DNA from: Pedobacter sp. ISL-64
GTDB taxonomy: Bacteria; Bacteroidota; Bacteroidia; Sphingobacteriales; Sphingobacteriaceae
Length of the DNA: 64,000 nt
NCBI RefSeq assembly: GCF_018613605.1
Contig: NZ_JAGGPU010000005.1
Location: forward strand, 361,151-425,150
Reading direction: 5' to 3'
Position numbers and translations under genes: made by a program. Positions 50,901 to 61,058 of this stretch are shown here, piece after piece (within the stretch, counting starts at the first letter, position 1; the number at the start of each line of letters is the position of its first letter). The notes under the pieces were generated by a model. It was not told the origin of the DNA. It did no database searches and was given only the letters and a program-made list of their open reading frames with translations.

Positions 50901-51779
50901 ATGGACGTTACCAAAAAGAATTTACTTATCCTTCATCTTACTGTATTTGTTTGGGGCTTTACAGGTGTGCTCGGCAAACTGATTTCTATCGATGCAGTGC
51001 CCATGGTCTGGTACCGGGTATTGATTGCCGCAGCTACACTTTTTGCATGGTTTTTAATCACCAAAAAGAACATTAAGATTACTAAAAAACAGTTCATCCA
51101 ATTCTTTTTAACGGGAGGAATTGTAGCCATTCACTGGATATTTTTCTTTCATGCCATTAAGGTTTCTACCGTTTCAGTAACTTTGGTTTGCCTCTCTTCC
51201 TTCACCTTATTTACCGCAATTTTAGAACCGCTGATTAAAAAACAGCCGATACAAATGGGCGATATTCTGATCGGTTTACTGATTATTCTAGGAATATATA
51301 TGATCTTTAAATTTGAAGGCCAGTATACTTTAGGAATTATTTTTGGTTTGCTAGCGGCAGTCGCATCAAGCCTTTTTTCAACAATAAACTCTACTTTGGT
51401 ACAAAAAAGTGAGCCTTCCATTATCAGTTTTTATGAGCTTGTTGGTGCACTTTTCTGGATCACGTTATACCGTTTATATGATGGAACACTGTTACACACA
51501 GCATTCAACTTAAGTGCCAAAAACTGGTTCTATCTTATTCTTCTCGGTACACTTTGTACATCCGTTGCTTACGTTGCAGGTGTTGCGGTCATGAGAACTT
51601 TATCAGCTTTTAGAGTTGCATTAATCACCAATTTGGAACCTGTATACGGAATAGTATTAGCCTTCGTTTTCTTTCAAAGCAAAGAGCAAATGACAGGTGG
51701 ATTTTATATTGGTGCAACCATTATCCTAGCCTCTATTTTTCTCTATCCGATCTATAAAAAGAGAAAGAATCAACTGTAA
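50901..51779 (+). CDS. EamA/DMT-family transporter
   Basis: 292 residues with 10 helices in two EamA halves: VFVWGFTGVLGKLISIDAVPMVWYRVLIAA in the first and LLAAVASSLFSTINSTLVQK ... ALITNLEPVYGIVLAFVFF in the second. It exports or imports small metabolites; substrate not predictable. Last gene of the tgt operon. Confidence 0.87.
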   Translation: MDVTKKNLLILHLTVFVWGFTGVLGKLISIDAVPMVWYRVLIAAATLFAWFLITKKNIKITKKQFIQFFLTGGIVAIHWIFFFHAIKVSTVSVTLVCLSSFTLFTAILEPLIKKQPIQMGDILIGLLIILGIYMIFKFEGQYTLGIIFGLLAAVASSLFSTINSTLVQKSEPSIISFYELVGALFWITLYRLYDGTLLHTAFNLSAKNWFYLILLGTLCTSVAYVAGVAVMRTLSAFRVALITNLEPVYGIVLAFVFFQSKEQMTGGFYIGATIILASIFLYPIYKKRKNQL

Positions 51780-54042
51780 ACACAAACGATATAAATTTAA
51801 ATTTTCTTTAGAAATCATACCAACTGAATGAACGGCTTTAGTTGTACCTATTGCTGGTGGCTAATCCTTTCTAACAGCGCAATGCCTAAAATTCTCTCTA
51901 TTAAATTTCCTGATAAAGATTAGTTAAAAGCGCCATGAAGAAGCTTATCAAAGCTGGTCAACACTACCTTACTAATATCATAAAAGCCTCCAGCTAGCCT
52001 TATATAGAGATGCAAAATCTTATAATTAAAAGCTGCGAACAACCATCCGAAAACATTAGGAATCTAATGCTTCAGAAACAAGCTACGTAGCCAAGTTCAA
52101 TCAAACCATCGGAACAAAAACGGTAGCTTCAAATGAGGAAAATCAGGTTAAAGAATGCAATATGTCGGAAAGTGAAAGACCAAAAAACAGATATTGATCA
52201 CAAGCATGCACATCTCCCTGAAGGCAGAAAGTGCATGTACAAAAGTATACCAAAAGCAAGATGAATCGCCGTTCAAAGTTATTGAGCTGAATTAATATTT
52301 TCGACTCCAAATTCACCAATTGCCAGTCTTATTTACATCACCATCTATTGCGTATTTCAGCAAACGAAGAAGAGACATAGCCCAGGAATAAGACCAGATA
52401 GACGCCAATTAGACTTATATAAACTGCTTTAAATCGGATGCTACAATACAAGTTCAAGACGCAACCCTTAAACTTGATAAACAAAGAACTTCATATAGAA
52501 AATATTTAATCGGTGATCAACTAAAAGCCCTTAATTAAAGACCAGATTTGGAGCTAACAAAACAAAGATTCTGAATATAAAATTGATCAAAATATTCTTT
52601 ATTTTAAATCAGAAATAGCAGCCAAACTGCAAACATTATCTAGGCTTATTATTAATTTATTTTCGCAAAAAAAATGTCAATAAAAAGTACAGAAATCGAA
52701 GACACCAATTAGCAAAAATTCACAATTAAAACCCTACAAAATCGGATAGTTAAAGCGGCTAAAATCCCAACCAAAAAAGCCGATCTAAAGCGGCAGAAAA
52801 CAGAGATAAAAAAACAAATAAAAAAACCAAAATTCTCGCTTTAAACCCGCACCAAACATGAGATATTTTCTATATAAATTCTATACAATTCTGAGTTGTC
52901 AAGTCAAGTAGAAACAAGATGGCTTATCTAAAATCTATCAGCATTCAGTTCAGGATAGTTTTTAACCACAATAAAAATCTGGCAGAGCAGCACAAAAAGA
53001 TAAAGCATTTTATGGTTAATCAGCATAAAAATATCGGTAAAAATTACAATCAAAAACCTAATTTTCAATGTGTTTTTCCCTATGCAACTGAGGAAAGGTG
53101 ATCAATTTCGAGTTTCCAGAGGGCAAAGCTTAAAAGCATAAAAAACCTTATTTAAATACCATTAGACACGCTTTTTAGCGCAAAAACAAAAATTACCATA
53201 AAGTGTACCGAAAACACCATTATTCACGAATATCGTCAGGAAATTGCATTATAAGCTCCAATCATTACAGATTTCGGGGTTCAAAACGACAAAAAAACAT
53301 ACATTTTTAATCTCTGAGATCAAATTTACAGTAAAAAATCGAGGTTAAAAACCAGACTTGAAGCTAGATTAAAACCACAATTTATGGCAACATGACTGGC
53401 ATTTCAACTCATCATATTTATCAAAAACTGATTAACAAAAGATAAGAGTAAGAAGAAACATCTCCAAAATATTTCTCAAGCAAGCGCTAAAAAACAAAGA
53501 CATTTTGTCACGACAATCTAATCTCAAATATTAATAGCGATTTTGAATAAGCAATTTACATCATACATTTTGTTTCAAAATATTACAAACAGAACGCGAT
53601 TTACAAGCAGATTTTCGCATGCTGAAAGTCAATTTTAAAGCAGGTAATCCAGACTAAAATGTTAGCCGTTCTTCCAGCATTTAAAGTCAAAAAATATCAA
53701 TGAGCATTATAAAATCCAGTGGTATTTTAAGTCATTACCGGAGCTGGCCGAATTCTGAAAAACTATACAAAAATTTAAAAAGGCAATAAAATTTTCGAAG
53801 AAAATCGATTAATAAGTGTAAATTAAATCAATAATGTTAATGCGATTAAAAATCTTGAATGAAGCTTAAATCAGCTATAAAATTCAATAAAAAACAAAGG
53901 TAAAATCGACAAATTACGGATTTACATAAAATTCATTTATATTTAAAAATCAACAACTTAAATAATTTTATATAAATTAAATATTTACAAATATCAGCCC
54001 TTACAAATTTTAAAAAACTAAATATTTTAGCAAAGAATTTAG
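51780..54042. other. 2.26-kb region without a convincing gene, A-rich on the plus strand
   Basis: Counting whole 60-base lines gives A/T of 27/8 (52741), 27/13 (53161), 24/13 (53341) and 31/17 (53881), a strong A excess on the plus strand. TAA stops are frequent in every plus frame. The only frame of 60 codons (52919-53101) is Lys/Asn/Gln-rich and does not resemble a protein. Loosely repeated words occur, for example ACCAGATTTGGAGCTAA at 52541 and ACCAGACTTGAAGCTAG at 53351, and AAATCGGAT at 52433 and 52739. It may be a long untranslated transcript, a decayed coding region, or spacer DNA. Confidence 0.6.
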
Positions 54043-56847
54043 ATGAATTTAAACGTATCAAACAAAAAACTAATTATCAAGTACTTAAGTATAGCTACCT
54101 TAAGTTTTACATCACTATCGGTTTTTGGGCAGATTTTCAGCACTGCACAAAACCCACTTAGTGTAAAATGGAACTATATTTATTCAGGCGGCTTTAAAAT
54201 CATCTATCCGCAAGAACTGGAGAAAGAGGCACAAAGAATGGCCAATACCCTACCCTTTATCTACCCCAAAATAGGACTGGGTTTAAGGCAGCAAAAAACC
54301 GCTATTCCACTCCTACTCCAGAACCGTGGAACCGTGGCAAACGGCTTTGTTCAACTCGCACCCAAGAAGTCTGAATTCTATGCAACTCCACCTCAGTTTT
54401 TCGATAGTCAGGATTGGCTAAACAACTTGGCAGTACACGAGCTTAGACACATTGCTCAGTTTGACAAATTGACAGGAACGCAAGCACACCCCTTTCCTGA
54501 ACTGGTTTACTTTGCTTACTTTGGCGCGGGCATCCCCATCTGGTTTTTCGAAGGTGATGCCGTAGTTAACGAAACCGCCTTGACGCATTCGGGCCGGGGA
54601 AGGCAGCCCAATTGGATCATGCCTTACCGGGCTTCAATTTTAGAAGGCAAAAAAATCTCATACAGTAAAGCCTATTTCGGCTCGAACAAAGACGTAACTC
54701 CTGGTTACTATCAAACCGGATATTTGATGGTATCGGATATGAAGGAAAAATATGGGCAGTTCATTTCTGACAGCATACTTAGCGACATTAGAAAAAGACC
54801 AGTAAGGCTATATCCCTTTTCGCAGAGCTTAAAAAAATTCACGAAACAGAATTCCAGAACCTACTTTCTTTCTATCCAAAACAAGCTCGCTGAAAAATGG
54901 AAAATACAGCAAGAAAAATCTATTACAGAAAGCTACGAAAGCTTAAACAAAAAAGCTGATTTGGCAACCGATTATTTCCTTCCTGTTCGGTTAAACAAAA
55001 ACCAGGTTTTAACGCTAAAAGAAAGCAAGACAGATGCGCGATATTTTGTGATTATTAACAAGGATAAATCGGAACAAAAATTATTCGGAATTGGTTATCA
55101 GGAACAGCCTTGGTTTAGCTTAAAAAATGATCTTTTGGTCTGGGATGAAATACGCTACGATCCGCGCTACAAACAACGGAGCTACAGCGTAATCTGTTCA
55201 TATAATTTGAAGACCAAAAAATTCAACAAATTAAGCAGCAAAAGCAGGCTCTTCTCTCCCAGCCTTTCTAACGATGGAAAGAAAATCATCGCTTCAAAAG
55301 TGGAGCTGAACAATCAGTTCAATCTGGTTGAGTTGGATGCAGTCTCGGGAAAAATTTTAAAGAACTACCCTAACCTTGAAAACGAAATCCTGCAGATGCC
55401 TTCATTTGATCAATCAGGAAATAAGGTTACTTATGTCAGCGTAAATGAAAAAGGAAAAAGTTTATGGTTGATTGACGGAGAAAAAAAAACGCAATTGATT
55501 TCTAACAGCCGACAACAGTTAAGCCGACCGATCTTTATCAACGACAAAATTGTTTTCAATGCGCACTTTAATGGGATCGATAATATCTACAGTATAGATC
55601 CCGGTTCGAAAAAAATAAATGCGCTCAGCGCGTCCGAGTATGGGGCCTTTAACCCTAGCGAAACCGCCGATGGAAAACTCATTTTTAACAATTATAAAAT
55701 CAATGGTTATGAAATTGCAGAGACCGCATTAACCGAAAAACCAGTTGGAGAAAATAACTTTGTAGATTTCTCGTCCGCTGCAGAAAAACAGGAAAACGCA
55801 GGGAATGTTTTCGACAAGATTCCCGATAGCACCTACCAAGCCAAGCGCTATCATCAGGCCTTAAATCTTTTCAGTTTCCACAGCATTATTCCGGTTATCG
55901 ACAACGAATATGTTTTCGGCCTGGAGTTACAATCAAACAATCTGCTCAACACGATGGACCTTTATACCGGCGCAAAATACCACCGCGATTTAAAACGTTT
56001 TGAGTACACGGCAGATATTAGCTATAAGGCACTTTATCCTGTATTTAGTGTATTGTACCGCAACCGCCCGAAAAGAACGTTCTACAAAGCTAAAAACGCG
56101 GTACAACAAGGCGACTGGAGAGAGAACTACATCAAGCTTAATGCATCGGTTCCACTATCGTTTAACATGCGCAATGAGAACTATGCTTTTACCTTAAATG
56201 CGGCAACTAGTTTTACGCAAAGGTACATGCCGGAAAACATGCCTACTGGTTTTATACGCGAGCTTAAATTTCCGATGGAATACAACTTTACTTTCAACCA
56301 CAGTGTGCGCACTACCGAAAGAGATATTGCACCCAAGTGGGCACAAGTGTTCAGGGCAACTTATAATCACCAACCTTTCGATAAAAACTTAAAAGGAGAA
56401 ATTTTAGCGCTCGAAAGTTTCCTTTACTTTCCTGGCGTTGCTAAAAACCATTCCTTTTTAGCGAGCTTCAATTATCAGAAAGCAAGCGGTGTAAACCAAT
56501 ACGCCACTGAGATTGCAACCGTTTACGGCTACAACAATATTTTAGCGAAAAGTAAACTGCAAAACAGTCTGCTTTTTAACTATCGTTTTCCCTTTGCTTT
56601 TCCCGATTGGGAGTTGGGTCCTTTCGCTTATGTCAGAAATTTTAGGGCGGGTTTGTTTTGCCATTATGAAAACATTGGCAAGGGCACAACGTTTAACGAT
56701 CCGAAAACTTATGGCGTAGAATTAAATACCAGTGTAAACCTTTTGCGCTATCAACCTGTTGTAGATTTAGGAGCGAGATTGGTTTTTGTTAATCAGATTT
56801 ACAATCAAAATCCGATATTAGAGTTTTCATTTAATTATAGCTTTTAA
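54043..56847 (+). CDS. Secreted zinc-metalloprotease-like protein with propeller and C-terminal barrel
   Basis: 934 residues with a signal peptide (about 1-30). Part one (about 35-285) has HELRHIAQFD, an HExxH zinc motif, with the third ligand likely the Glu in PIWFFEGDAVVNE (gluzincin spacing). Part two (about 300-560) carries TolB/WD40-like repeats (SPSLSNDGKKIIASKV, MPSFDQSGNKVTYVSVNEKG, NPSETADGKLIFNN). Part three (about 620-934) is made of alternating strands ending in FSFNYSF, as in outer-membrane barrels. It looks like a surface protease anchored by its own barrel, or an assembly factor of similar design. Gene-free A-rich DNA precedes it. Confidence 0.78.
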   Translation: MNLNVSNKKLIIKYLSIATLSFTSLSVFGQIFSTAQNPLSVKWNYIYSGGFKIIYPQELEKEAQRMANTLPFIYPKIGLGLRQQKTAIPLLLQNRGTVANGFVQLAPKKSEFYATPPQFFDSQDWLNNLAVHELRHIAQFDKLTGTQAHPFPELVYFAYFGAGIPIWFFEGDAVVNETALTHSGRGRQPNWIMPYRASILEGKKISYSKAYFGSNKDVTPGYYQTGYLMVSDMKEKYGQFISDSILSDIRKRPVRLYPFSQSLKKFTKQNSRTYFLSIQNKLAEKWKIQQEKSITESYESLNKKADLATDYFLPVRLNKNQVLTLKESKTDARYFVIINKDKSEQKLFGIGYQEQPWFSLKNDLLVWDEIRYDPRYKQRSYSVICSYNLKTKKFNKLSSKSRLFSPSLSNDGKKIIASKVELNNQFNLVELDAVSGKILKNYPNLENEILQMPSFDQSGNKVTYVSVNEKGKSLWLIDGEKKTQLISNSRQQLSRPIFINDKIVFNAHFNGIDNIYSIDPGSKKINALSASEYGAFNPSETADGKLIFNNYKINGYEIAETALTEKPVGENNFVDFSSAAEKQENAGNVFDKIPDSTYQAKRYHQALNLFSFHSIIPVIDNEYVFGLELQSNNLLNTMDLYTGAKYHRDLKRFEYTADISYKALYPVFSVLYRNRPKRTFYKAKNAVQQGDWRENYIKLNASVPLSFNMRNENYAFTLNAATSFTQRYMPENMPTGFIRELKFPMEYNFTFNHSVRTTERDIAPKWAQVFRATYNHQPFDKNLKGEILALESFLYFPGVAKNHSFLASFNYQKASGVNQYATEIATVYGYNNILAKSKLQNSLLFNYRFPFAFPDWELGPFAYVRNFRAGLFCHYENIGKGTTFNDPKTYGVELNTSVNLLRYQPVVDLGARLVFVNQIYNQNPILEFSFNYSF

Positions 56848-56851
56848 AACC

Positions 56852-57133
56852 ATGAGCGCAAAAACAATCTCCATCATTATCCTGACTGCATTACTTACCA
56901 TATTTTTAATGGTGAATACCGAACCTGTTGATTTCGATTTCCTGGTTACCACACTTCCAGTATCTAAACTTCTGGTTATCGGTATTTGCATCATCATCGG
57001 TTTTATCATTGGCTTTGTTGTGGGCCGACCAAGGAAAACGATTAGCAGTTATGATGATGAGATCGAAAGGAATCAACCTTCGATAGAAAAGAAAAATACC
57101 TTAAGCGACGAGGATAGAGACTACATTAGTTAG
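56852..57133 (+). CDS. LapA-domain-like (DUF1049) small membrane protein
   Basis: 93 residues: two hydrophobic helices (TISIIILTALLTIFLMVN and LLVIGICIIIGFIIGFVVG) separated by TEPVDFDFLVTTLPVS, the DUF1049/LapA layout, then a charged cytoplasmic tail (RPRKT ... EDRDYIS). It starts 5 bp after the protease-barrel gene, so it is co-transcribed. LapA-type proteins act in envelope maintenance in other phyla. Confidence 0.75.
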   Translation: MSAKTISIIILTALLTIFLMVNTEPVDFDFLVTTLPVSKLLVIGICIIIGFIIGFVVGRPRKTISSYDDEIERNQPSIEKKNTLSDEDRDYIS

Positions 57134-57537
57134 CATCCCATGAGGCTATATCATATTTGTAATTCACTTCGAATTTGTCACGTTGAGCCTGTCGAAACGC
57201 CTTAAAAGGCATTTAAAACAGGTCCTTCGACAAGCTCTCCGTAGGAGTCCTTTGGACGGGATGACAATTCTATATTTATGATACAGCCCATCAAGATTAT
57301 TTTTTCTTGAGTACAGCTAATTTTAGCGGGGTTTAGTAACGATATTTTGAAAAGCAAAGCCTGTAGTGCTATTAATTGTTAGTCGGGCTTTTCGCTAAAT
57401 CTTTTAAAATACTATTACAGTAAAAACAGAAGCAGGTGCTAATTTTAAAAGGATATCGCTACAATCCCGTTTAAGTGGGTTGGCTACTGCTACTATTTAA
57501 GCATCCGTAGCAAAGCGCATAAAAAATCTTTATTTCA
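57134..57537. other. 404-bp gene-free region with a REP-like hairpin
   Basis: Holds the hairpin at about 57177-57266 (GTCACGTTGAGCCTGTCGA against a partner ending TCCTTCGACAAGCTCTCC, then GATGAC). The remainder has the AGGCTATATCAT word also seen at 60943 behind the lipoprotein gene. Confidence 0.6.
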
Positions 57538-57834
57538 CTAATTAGTCGCTGACATAATTTCTCCGTAAAGTAAACCACTGCCTCCACCATAGTGCTGGAT
57601 AATTTTCAGGCCCGGCCTTAAGGCGAGAAGCTTATTTTTCAGTTCAGCTTCTGATTCCTGATCAATTCCATTTCCAAGTAAAACCAAGTCAATGTGCTGT
57701 TCTTTGCAAATGGAAATGGCTTCTTCATTTTTGCAAACACACAAACCTTTCCATTCAGGCCTGGCATTTAACAAGCGGTTCATTACTGCAGTAATTTCTG
57801 TATCCCGACCAATATAAAGTATAGTAGTTTGCAT
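57538..57834 (-). CDS. Degenerate receiver-domain-like protein
   Basis: 98 residues with CheY-like spacing: TTILYIGRDTEITAVMNRLL, then IDLVLLGNGIDQESEAELKNKLLALRPGLKIIQHYGG. The strand-3 position that normally carries the phosphorylated Asp (LVLLD) reads LVLLG, so it cannot be phosphorylated in the usual way. It lacks an output domain. Function unknown; it may be a pseudo-receiver or a vestigial regulator. Confidence 0.6.
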   Translation of the reverse strand: MQTTILYIGRDTEITAVMNRLLNARPEWKGLCVCKNEEAISICKEQHIDLVLLGNGIDQESEAELKNKLLALRPGLKIIQHYGGGSGLLYGEIMSATN

Positions 57835-57867
57835 AGTGTTAAGTTTAAAAATATATCAAAAAACAAA

Positions 57868-57977
57868 TCGCCATTCCGACTGATACACCGATTTTCATCG
57901 ATAAGAAAAATTTGGTCTCTACTCCAAGATTTCTCCTCCAAAGGAATTCCTTTGGAACATTTCTGTCGAAATGACGA
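57868..57977. repeat. REP-like long hairpin
   Basis: TCGCCATTCCGAC at the left and GTCGAAATGACGA at the right, with inner CTCCAAAGGAATTCCTTTGG self-complementarity. It overlaps the spacer between the receiver-like gene and pirin. Confidence 0.55.
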
Positions 57978-57987
57978 TTCTTTTATA

Positions 57988-58710
57988 TTAATTCAGTTCC
58001 ATCGGAACATCCATTAATAAAACCTCTGCATCTGCAGTATTGGCTTTAAAACTAATGCTATCAGTATCCCAAACGCCTAATCCATCTCTTTTGCTCAACA
58101 CTTGTCCGTTTATGGTTACTTCGCCATTGATTACGAAAGCATAAACACCGTTTCCAGCTTTTTTGATTTTGTATTCCGTTTCAAAACCTTCATCAAACTT
58201 ACCTAACGAGAACCAGGCATCCTGATGAATCCAAACACCGGCATCATCAGCGTTTGGTGATAAGATCTGTTGGAAGTTATTGTGCCTTGCTGCAACATCT
58301 AACGTTTGCTGATCGTAACGTGGCGTAACATTTTTCTTGTTAGGGAACAACCAGATCTGCAATAAGTTTAACTGCTCATCTGCATTTGCGTTAAACTCGC
58401 TATGGCTAACACCTGTTCCGGCACTCATTACCTGGATTTCTCCATTTTTAATTACGGCCGAATTACCCATACTATCTTTGTGAGCAATTGCACCAGCCAG
58501 TGGAATGGTAATAATTTCCATGTTATCGTGTGGGTGCGAGCCAAAGCCCATTCCACCATCAATACTGTCGTCATTTAAAACCCTTAAAACTCCGAAGTGC
58601 ATCCTTTCTGGATTGTAGTAATTAGCAAAGCTGAATGAATGGTGTGCATCTAACCAACCATGATTAGCATGACCGCGGGTGTTTTCTTTGTGCAAAATAA
58701 ACTGTGACAT
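57988..58710 (-). CDS. Pirin-family protein
   Basis: 240 residues from ATG 58710 (MSQFILHKENTRG); an ATG 51 bp upstream gives an implausible leader. Bicupin with the N-terminal iron site: ANHGWLDAHHSFSF, then GFGSHPHDNMEIITIPLAGA and AGTGVSHSEFN. Family members have quercetinase-type or redox-sensing roles; the metal-binding His and Glu are present. Confidence 0.9.
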   Translation of the reverse strand: MSQFILHKENTRGHANHGWLDAHHSFSFANYYNPERMHFGVLRVLNDDSIDGGMGFGSHPHDNMEIITIPLAGAIAHKDSMGNSAVIKNGEIQVMSAGTGVSHSEFNANADEQLNLLQIWLFPNKKNVTPRYDQQTLDVAARHNNFQQILSPNADDAGVWIHQDAWFSLGKFDEGFETEYKIKKAGNGVYAFVINGEVTINGQVLSKRDGLGVWDTDSISFKANTADAEVLLMDVPMELN

Positions 58711-58818
58711 AAATTTCCTTTCTTGTTTATGATACAAATTTACAGCAGCGATGTTTACCAATCATTGATGTAGGGTAAGAAAGTAGTCGGGAGTCCAGAG
58801 TCCTAAGTCTTGAGTCAA

Positions 58819-59499
58819 TCACCGATTGTGCCTTGCCATTACGGCATCGCTGTTAAGCTCCCTTAACGCATCTAACGCTACCCAATTTGCTTTTTTATTG
58901 TTTTGGGCGAGGATATTGTTTGCGGTTTGAATGGCATGCTCATGCAGGAAAACATTTCGTTTGCCGATTTGCCTCAATGCCCAGTTGGTTGCCTTTTTAA
59001 CAAAATTCCGGTTATCGTAGGCTTCTCTTTCGATGATCGGAAGAAAACTCAGAAAAGTTTCGTCAGGTTCTTTCTTGAGATGTACGGCTGCCTCAGCCAT
59101 CAGTACAAAACCAGTACGTTTCACAAATTCTGCTTCAGCCTGGGCAAACTCAAAGGCCTTCGACTTAAAATAAGGCGTTTTAATGAAAAGATTTCCGCAA
59201 GCCTGATCACATATATCCCAGGAACTAAAATCATTCGTCCATGCGTTTATTTGCGTTTCTGTCACCTGTTTATAATCGCCAGTAATAGTTGCTAAAAGGC
59301 AGGCCTCATGAAACCCAGTTTTCCAAAGCAATAAAGACAGTTCCTGGTTCTTGCCAATTTGTTTGGCCAGTTTTCTGATATTAGGCAAACGGATACCAAA
59401 AGCTTTAGAAATATCGATTCCAAAATGAGCCATCTTTTTTAAATATTCAGGCTCGCTGATGGATTTTAATTCGGAAAGGACAAAATCTAGATCATTCAT
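58819..59499 (-). CDS. DNA alkylation repair protein (AlkD-like)
   Basis: 226 residues of HEAT-like repeats. Motifs include FGIDISKAFGIRLPNIRKLAK and TNDFSSWDICDQACGNLF (family signature), plus NFVKKATNWALRQIGKRN near the C-terminus. AlkD glycosylases remove bulky or cationic alkylated bases without base flipping. It lies alone between pirin and the lipoprotein gene. Confidence 0.9.
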   Translation of the reverse strand: MNDLDFVLSELKSISEPEYLKKMAHFGIDISKAFGIRLPNIRKLAKQIGKNQELSLLLWKTGFHEACLLATITGDYKQVTETQINAWTNDFSSWDICDQACGNLFIKTPYFKSKAFEFAQAEAEFVKRTGFVLMAEAAVHLKKEPDETFLSFLPIIEREAYDNRNFVKKATNWALRQIGKRNVFLHEHAIQTANNILAQNNKKANWVALDALRELNSDAVMARHNR

Positions 59500-59656
59500 T
59501 ATACGAATTTAGTTTTTTTGAAAGACTTCCGAAGTCTAGACAAAACAATTTGGATACTATAACATAACCAATCCTTAACACTGTTTCGGTTTTAAGTTTA
59601 CATCGATCTTTTAAACTTGTTTAAATTTAACCATAACAATCAACCTTTTAAAAGCC

Positions 59657-60913
59657 ATGCAAAAAAACATCATTTGGATGCTATTAGCGTCTTGCCTATT
59701 CACATTTTCCTGCAAAAAGAACAAATTATCTGAAGAGGAGGCTAGCACAACAAACCAAAAGAAAAATATGCTAATGGCTAACACTACAGTAGCCAGCGCT
59801 GCCACAAGCGTAAATGCCTATTCAAACACATCGGCCTACATCAACACTGGGTTTTCATTTTTAAATCCAACACAAATTGATAAAAACCGCCAGGCTATTG
59901 GCGGCAGTGCTTACACCGAGGTATATGGCTTTAATGTTCCTGAAGAGAATAGAGTTAGAGGTATAAGATGGAATGAAGATGATGAAACCACATCCATATG
60001 GCGGCCACAGGGAATTGCCGGTTTCTCCAGAAATGGTGTACGCTATTTATTGGTAAGCTGGTATGCCAAAGATGCTGCAGAGAGCAAAGGATCTAGAATC
60101 ACACTGATTGATATAAGCCCAAGTTCGAGTACTTATTTAACGTACAGGCACATTTTACTGGTACAGCCCACACTTCCAACCGGCACACTTGATTATACGC
60201 AATATGGTACTTATGCGCCCTTAAACGTACATGCCGGTGGTGTAGCTTACTTTAATGGTAAAGTTTATTTAAGTAGTACAAGTTTAGGATTAAGGGTATT
60301 TGATTTAGACAAAATTATTGAAGTAACTACAGGAACAGGCACTGATGATAAGTGTGGCAAAGATGCCAGTGGAAATCTTTACGCTTTTAATTACAGATAC
60401 ATCCTTCCACAAATAGGTTATTATAAAATTAACGATGCAAGTCCTTTTTCAACCGTACAGGTAAATTACGAAAACAATCAATTATGGACAGGACAATATT
60501 ATGCCGGAAGCGCAGATGCATCGATTGTTCCCAAAATATTCGGGTTCCCGATAAACTCATCAGGAGAATTGCAGAATTCGGGCATACAAACAGTGATTCC
60601 AAAAAACAGTCTGTTTACTTCAGATCATGCGCATGGCATACAAGGTGTTTTTAGAAAGGGAAACAGGACCTGGCTTTCATGCACCGGATCGCCTAGCGAA
60701 TCGTACGGATCAACCGCCCGCTTAGCAAGATATACGGATGGTGATACCAATACGGTCCGTTACAGGTGGCCATACGGCGCTGAATCGTTATATCTTGAAG
60801 CACAATATGGATATTTATGGAGCTTAACTGAATTTGAACCCAATGCCGGAGCTCAAAACGGCAGCCAGGTTAACCGTTGTATATTTGCTGTAGATTTTTC
60901 AAAATACGAATAG
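59657..60913 (+). CDS. Uncharacterised lipoprotein, beta-propeller-like
   Basis: 418 residues with a lipoprotein signal and lipobox FTFSC (MQKNIIWMLLASCLFTFSCKK). A low-complexity linker (KLSEEEASTTNQKKN) leads to a strand-rich body with repeated aromatic/Gly turns (WRPQGIAGFSRNGVRYLLVSWY, HAGGVAYFNGKVYLSSTSLGLRVFDLDKI, GIQGVFRKGNRTWLSC). It resembles secreted propeller proteins of the Bacteroidota surface, without a named family. No enzymatic motif recognised. Confidence 0.65.
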   Translation: MQKNIIWMLLASCLFTFSCKKNKLSEEEASTTNQKKNMLMANTTVASAATSVNAYSNTSAYINTGFSFLNPTQIDKNRQAIGGSAYTEVYGFNVPEENRVRGIRWNEDDETTSIWRPQGIAGFSRNGVRYLLVSWYAKDAAESKGSRITLIDISPSSSTYLTYRHILLVQPTLPTGTLDYTQYGTYAPLNVHAGGVAYFNGKVYLSSTSLGLRVFDLDKIIEVTTGTGTDDKCGKDASGNLYAFNYRYILPQIGYYKINDASPFSTVQVNYENNQLWTGQYYAGSADASIVPKIFGFPINSSGELQNSGIQTVIPKNSLFTSDHAHGIQGVFRKGNRTWLSCTGSPSESYGSTARLARYTDGDTNTVRYRWPYGAESLYLEAQYGYLWSLTEFEPNAGAQNGSQVNRCIFAVDFSKYE

Positions 60914-60973
60914 AAACCTTAATCAAATAAAAAGAGGCTATATCATAATTTTAAATCTATCTCGTGAGAAAAT

Positions 60974-61050
60974 TCGTCATTTCGACTGAAGTGCAGCGAA
61001 GTGGAGAAATCTTTAGTGCAAGATTTCTCCACTACGGTCGAAATGACGAT
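60974..61050. repeat. REP-like long hairpin
   Basis: TCGTCATTTCGACTG and GGTCGAAATGACGA are inverted copies, and GTGGAGAAATCT pairs with AGATTTCTCCAC inside. It lies between the lipoprotein and metZ genes and may also serve as a terminator. Confidence 0.7.
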
Positions 61051-61058
61051 ATCATGCC

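Noticed and set aside
52919..53101. A 60-codon plus-strand frame in the A-rich region
   Set aside because: Composition is Lys/Asn/Gln-rich as expected from A-rich noncoding DNA; no motif and no partner gene.
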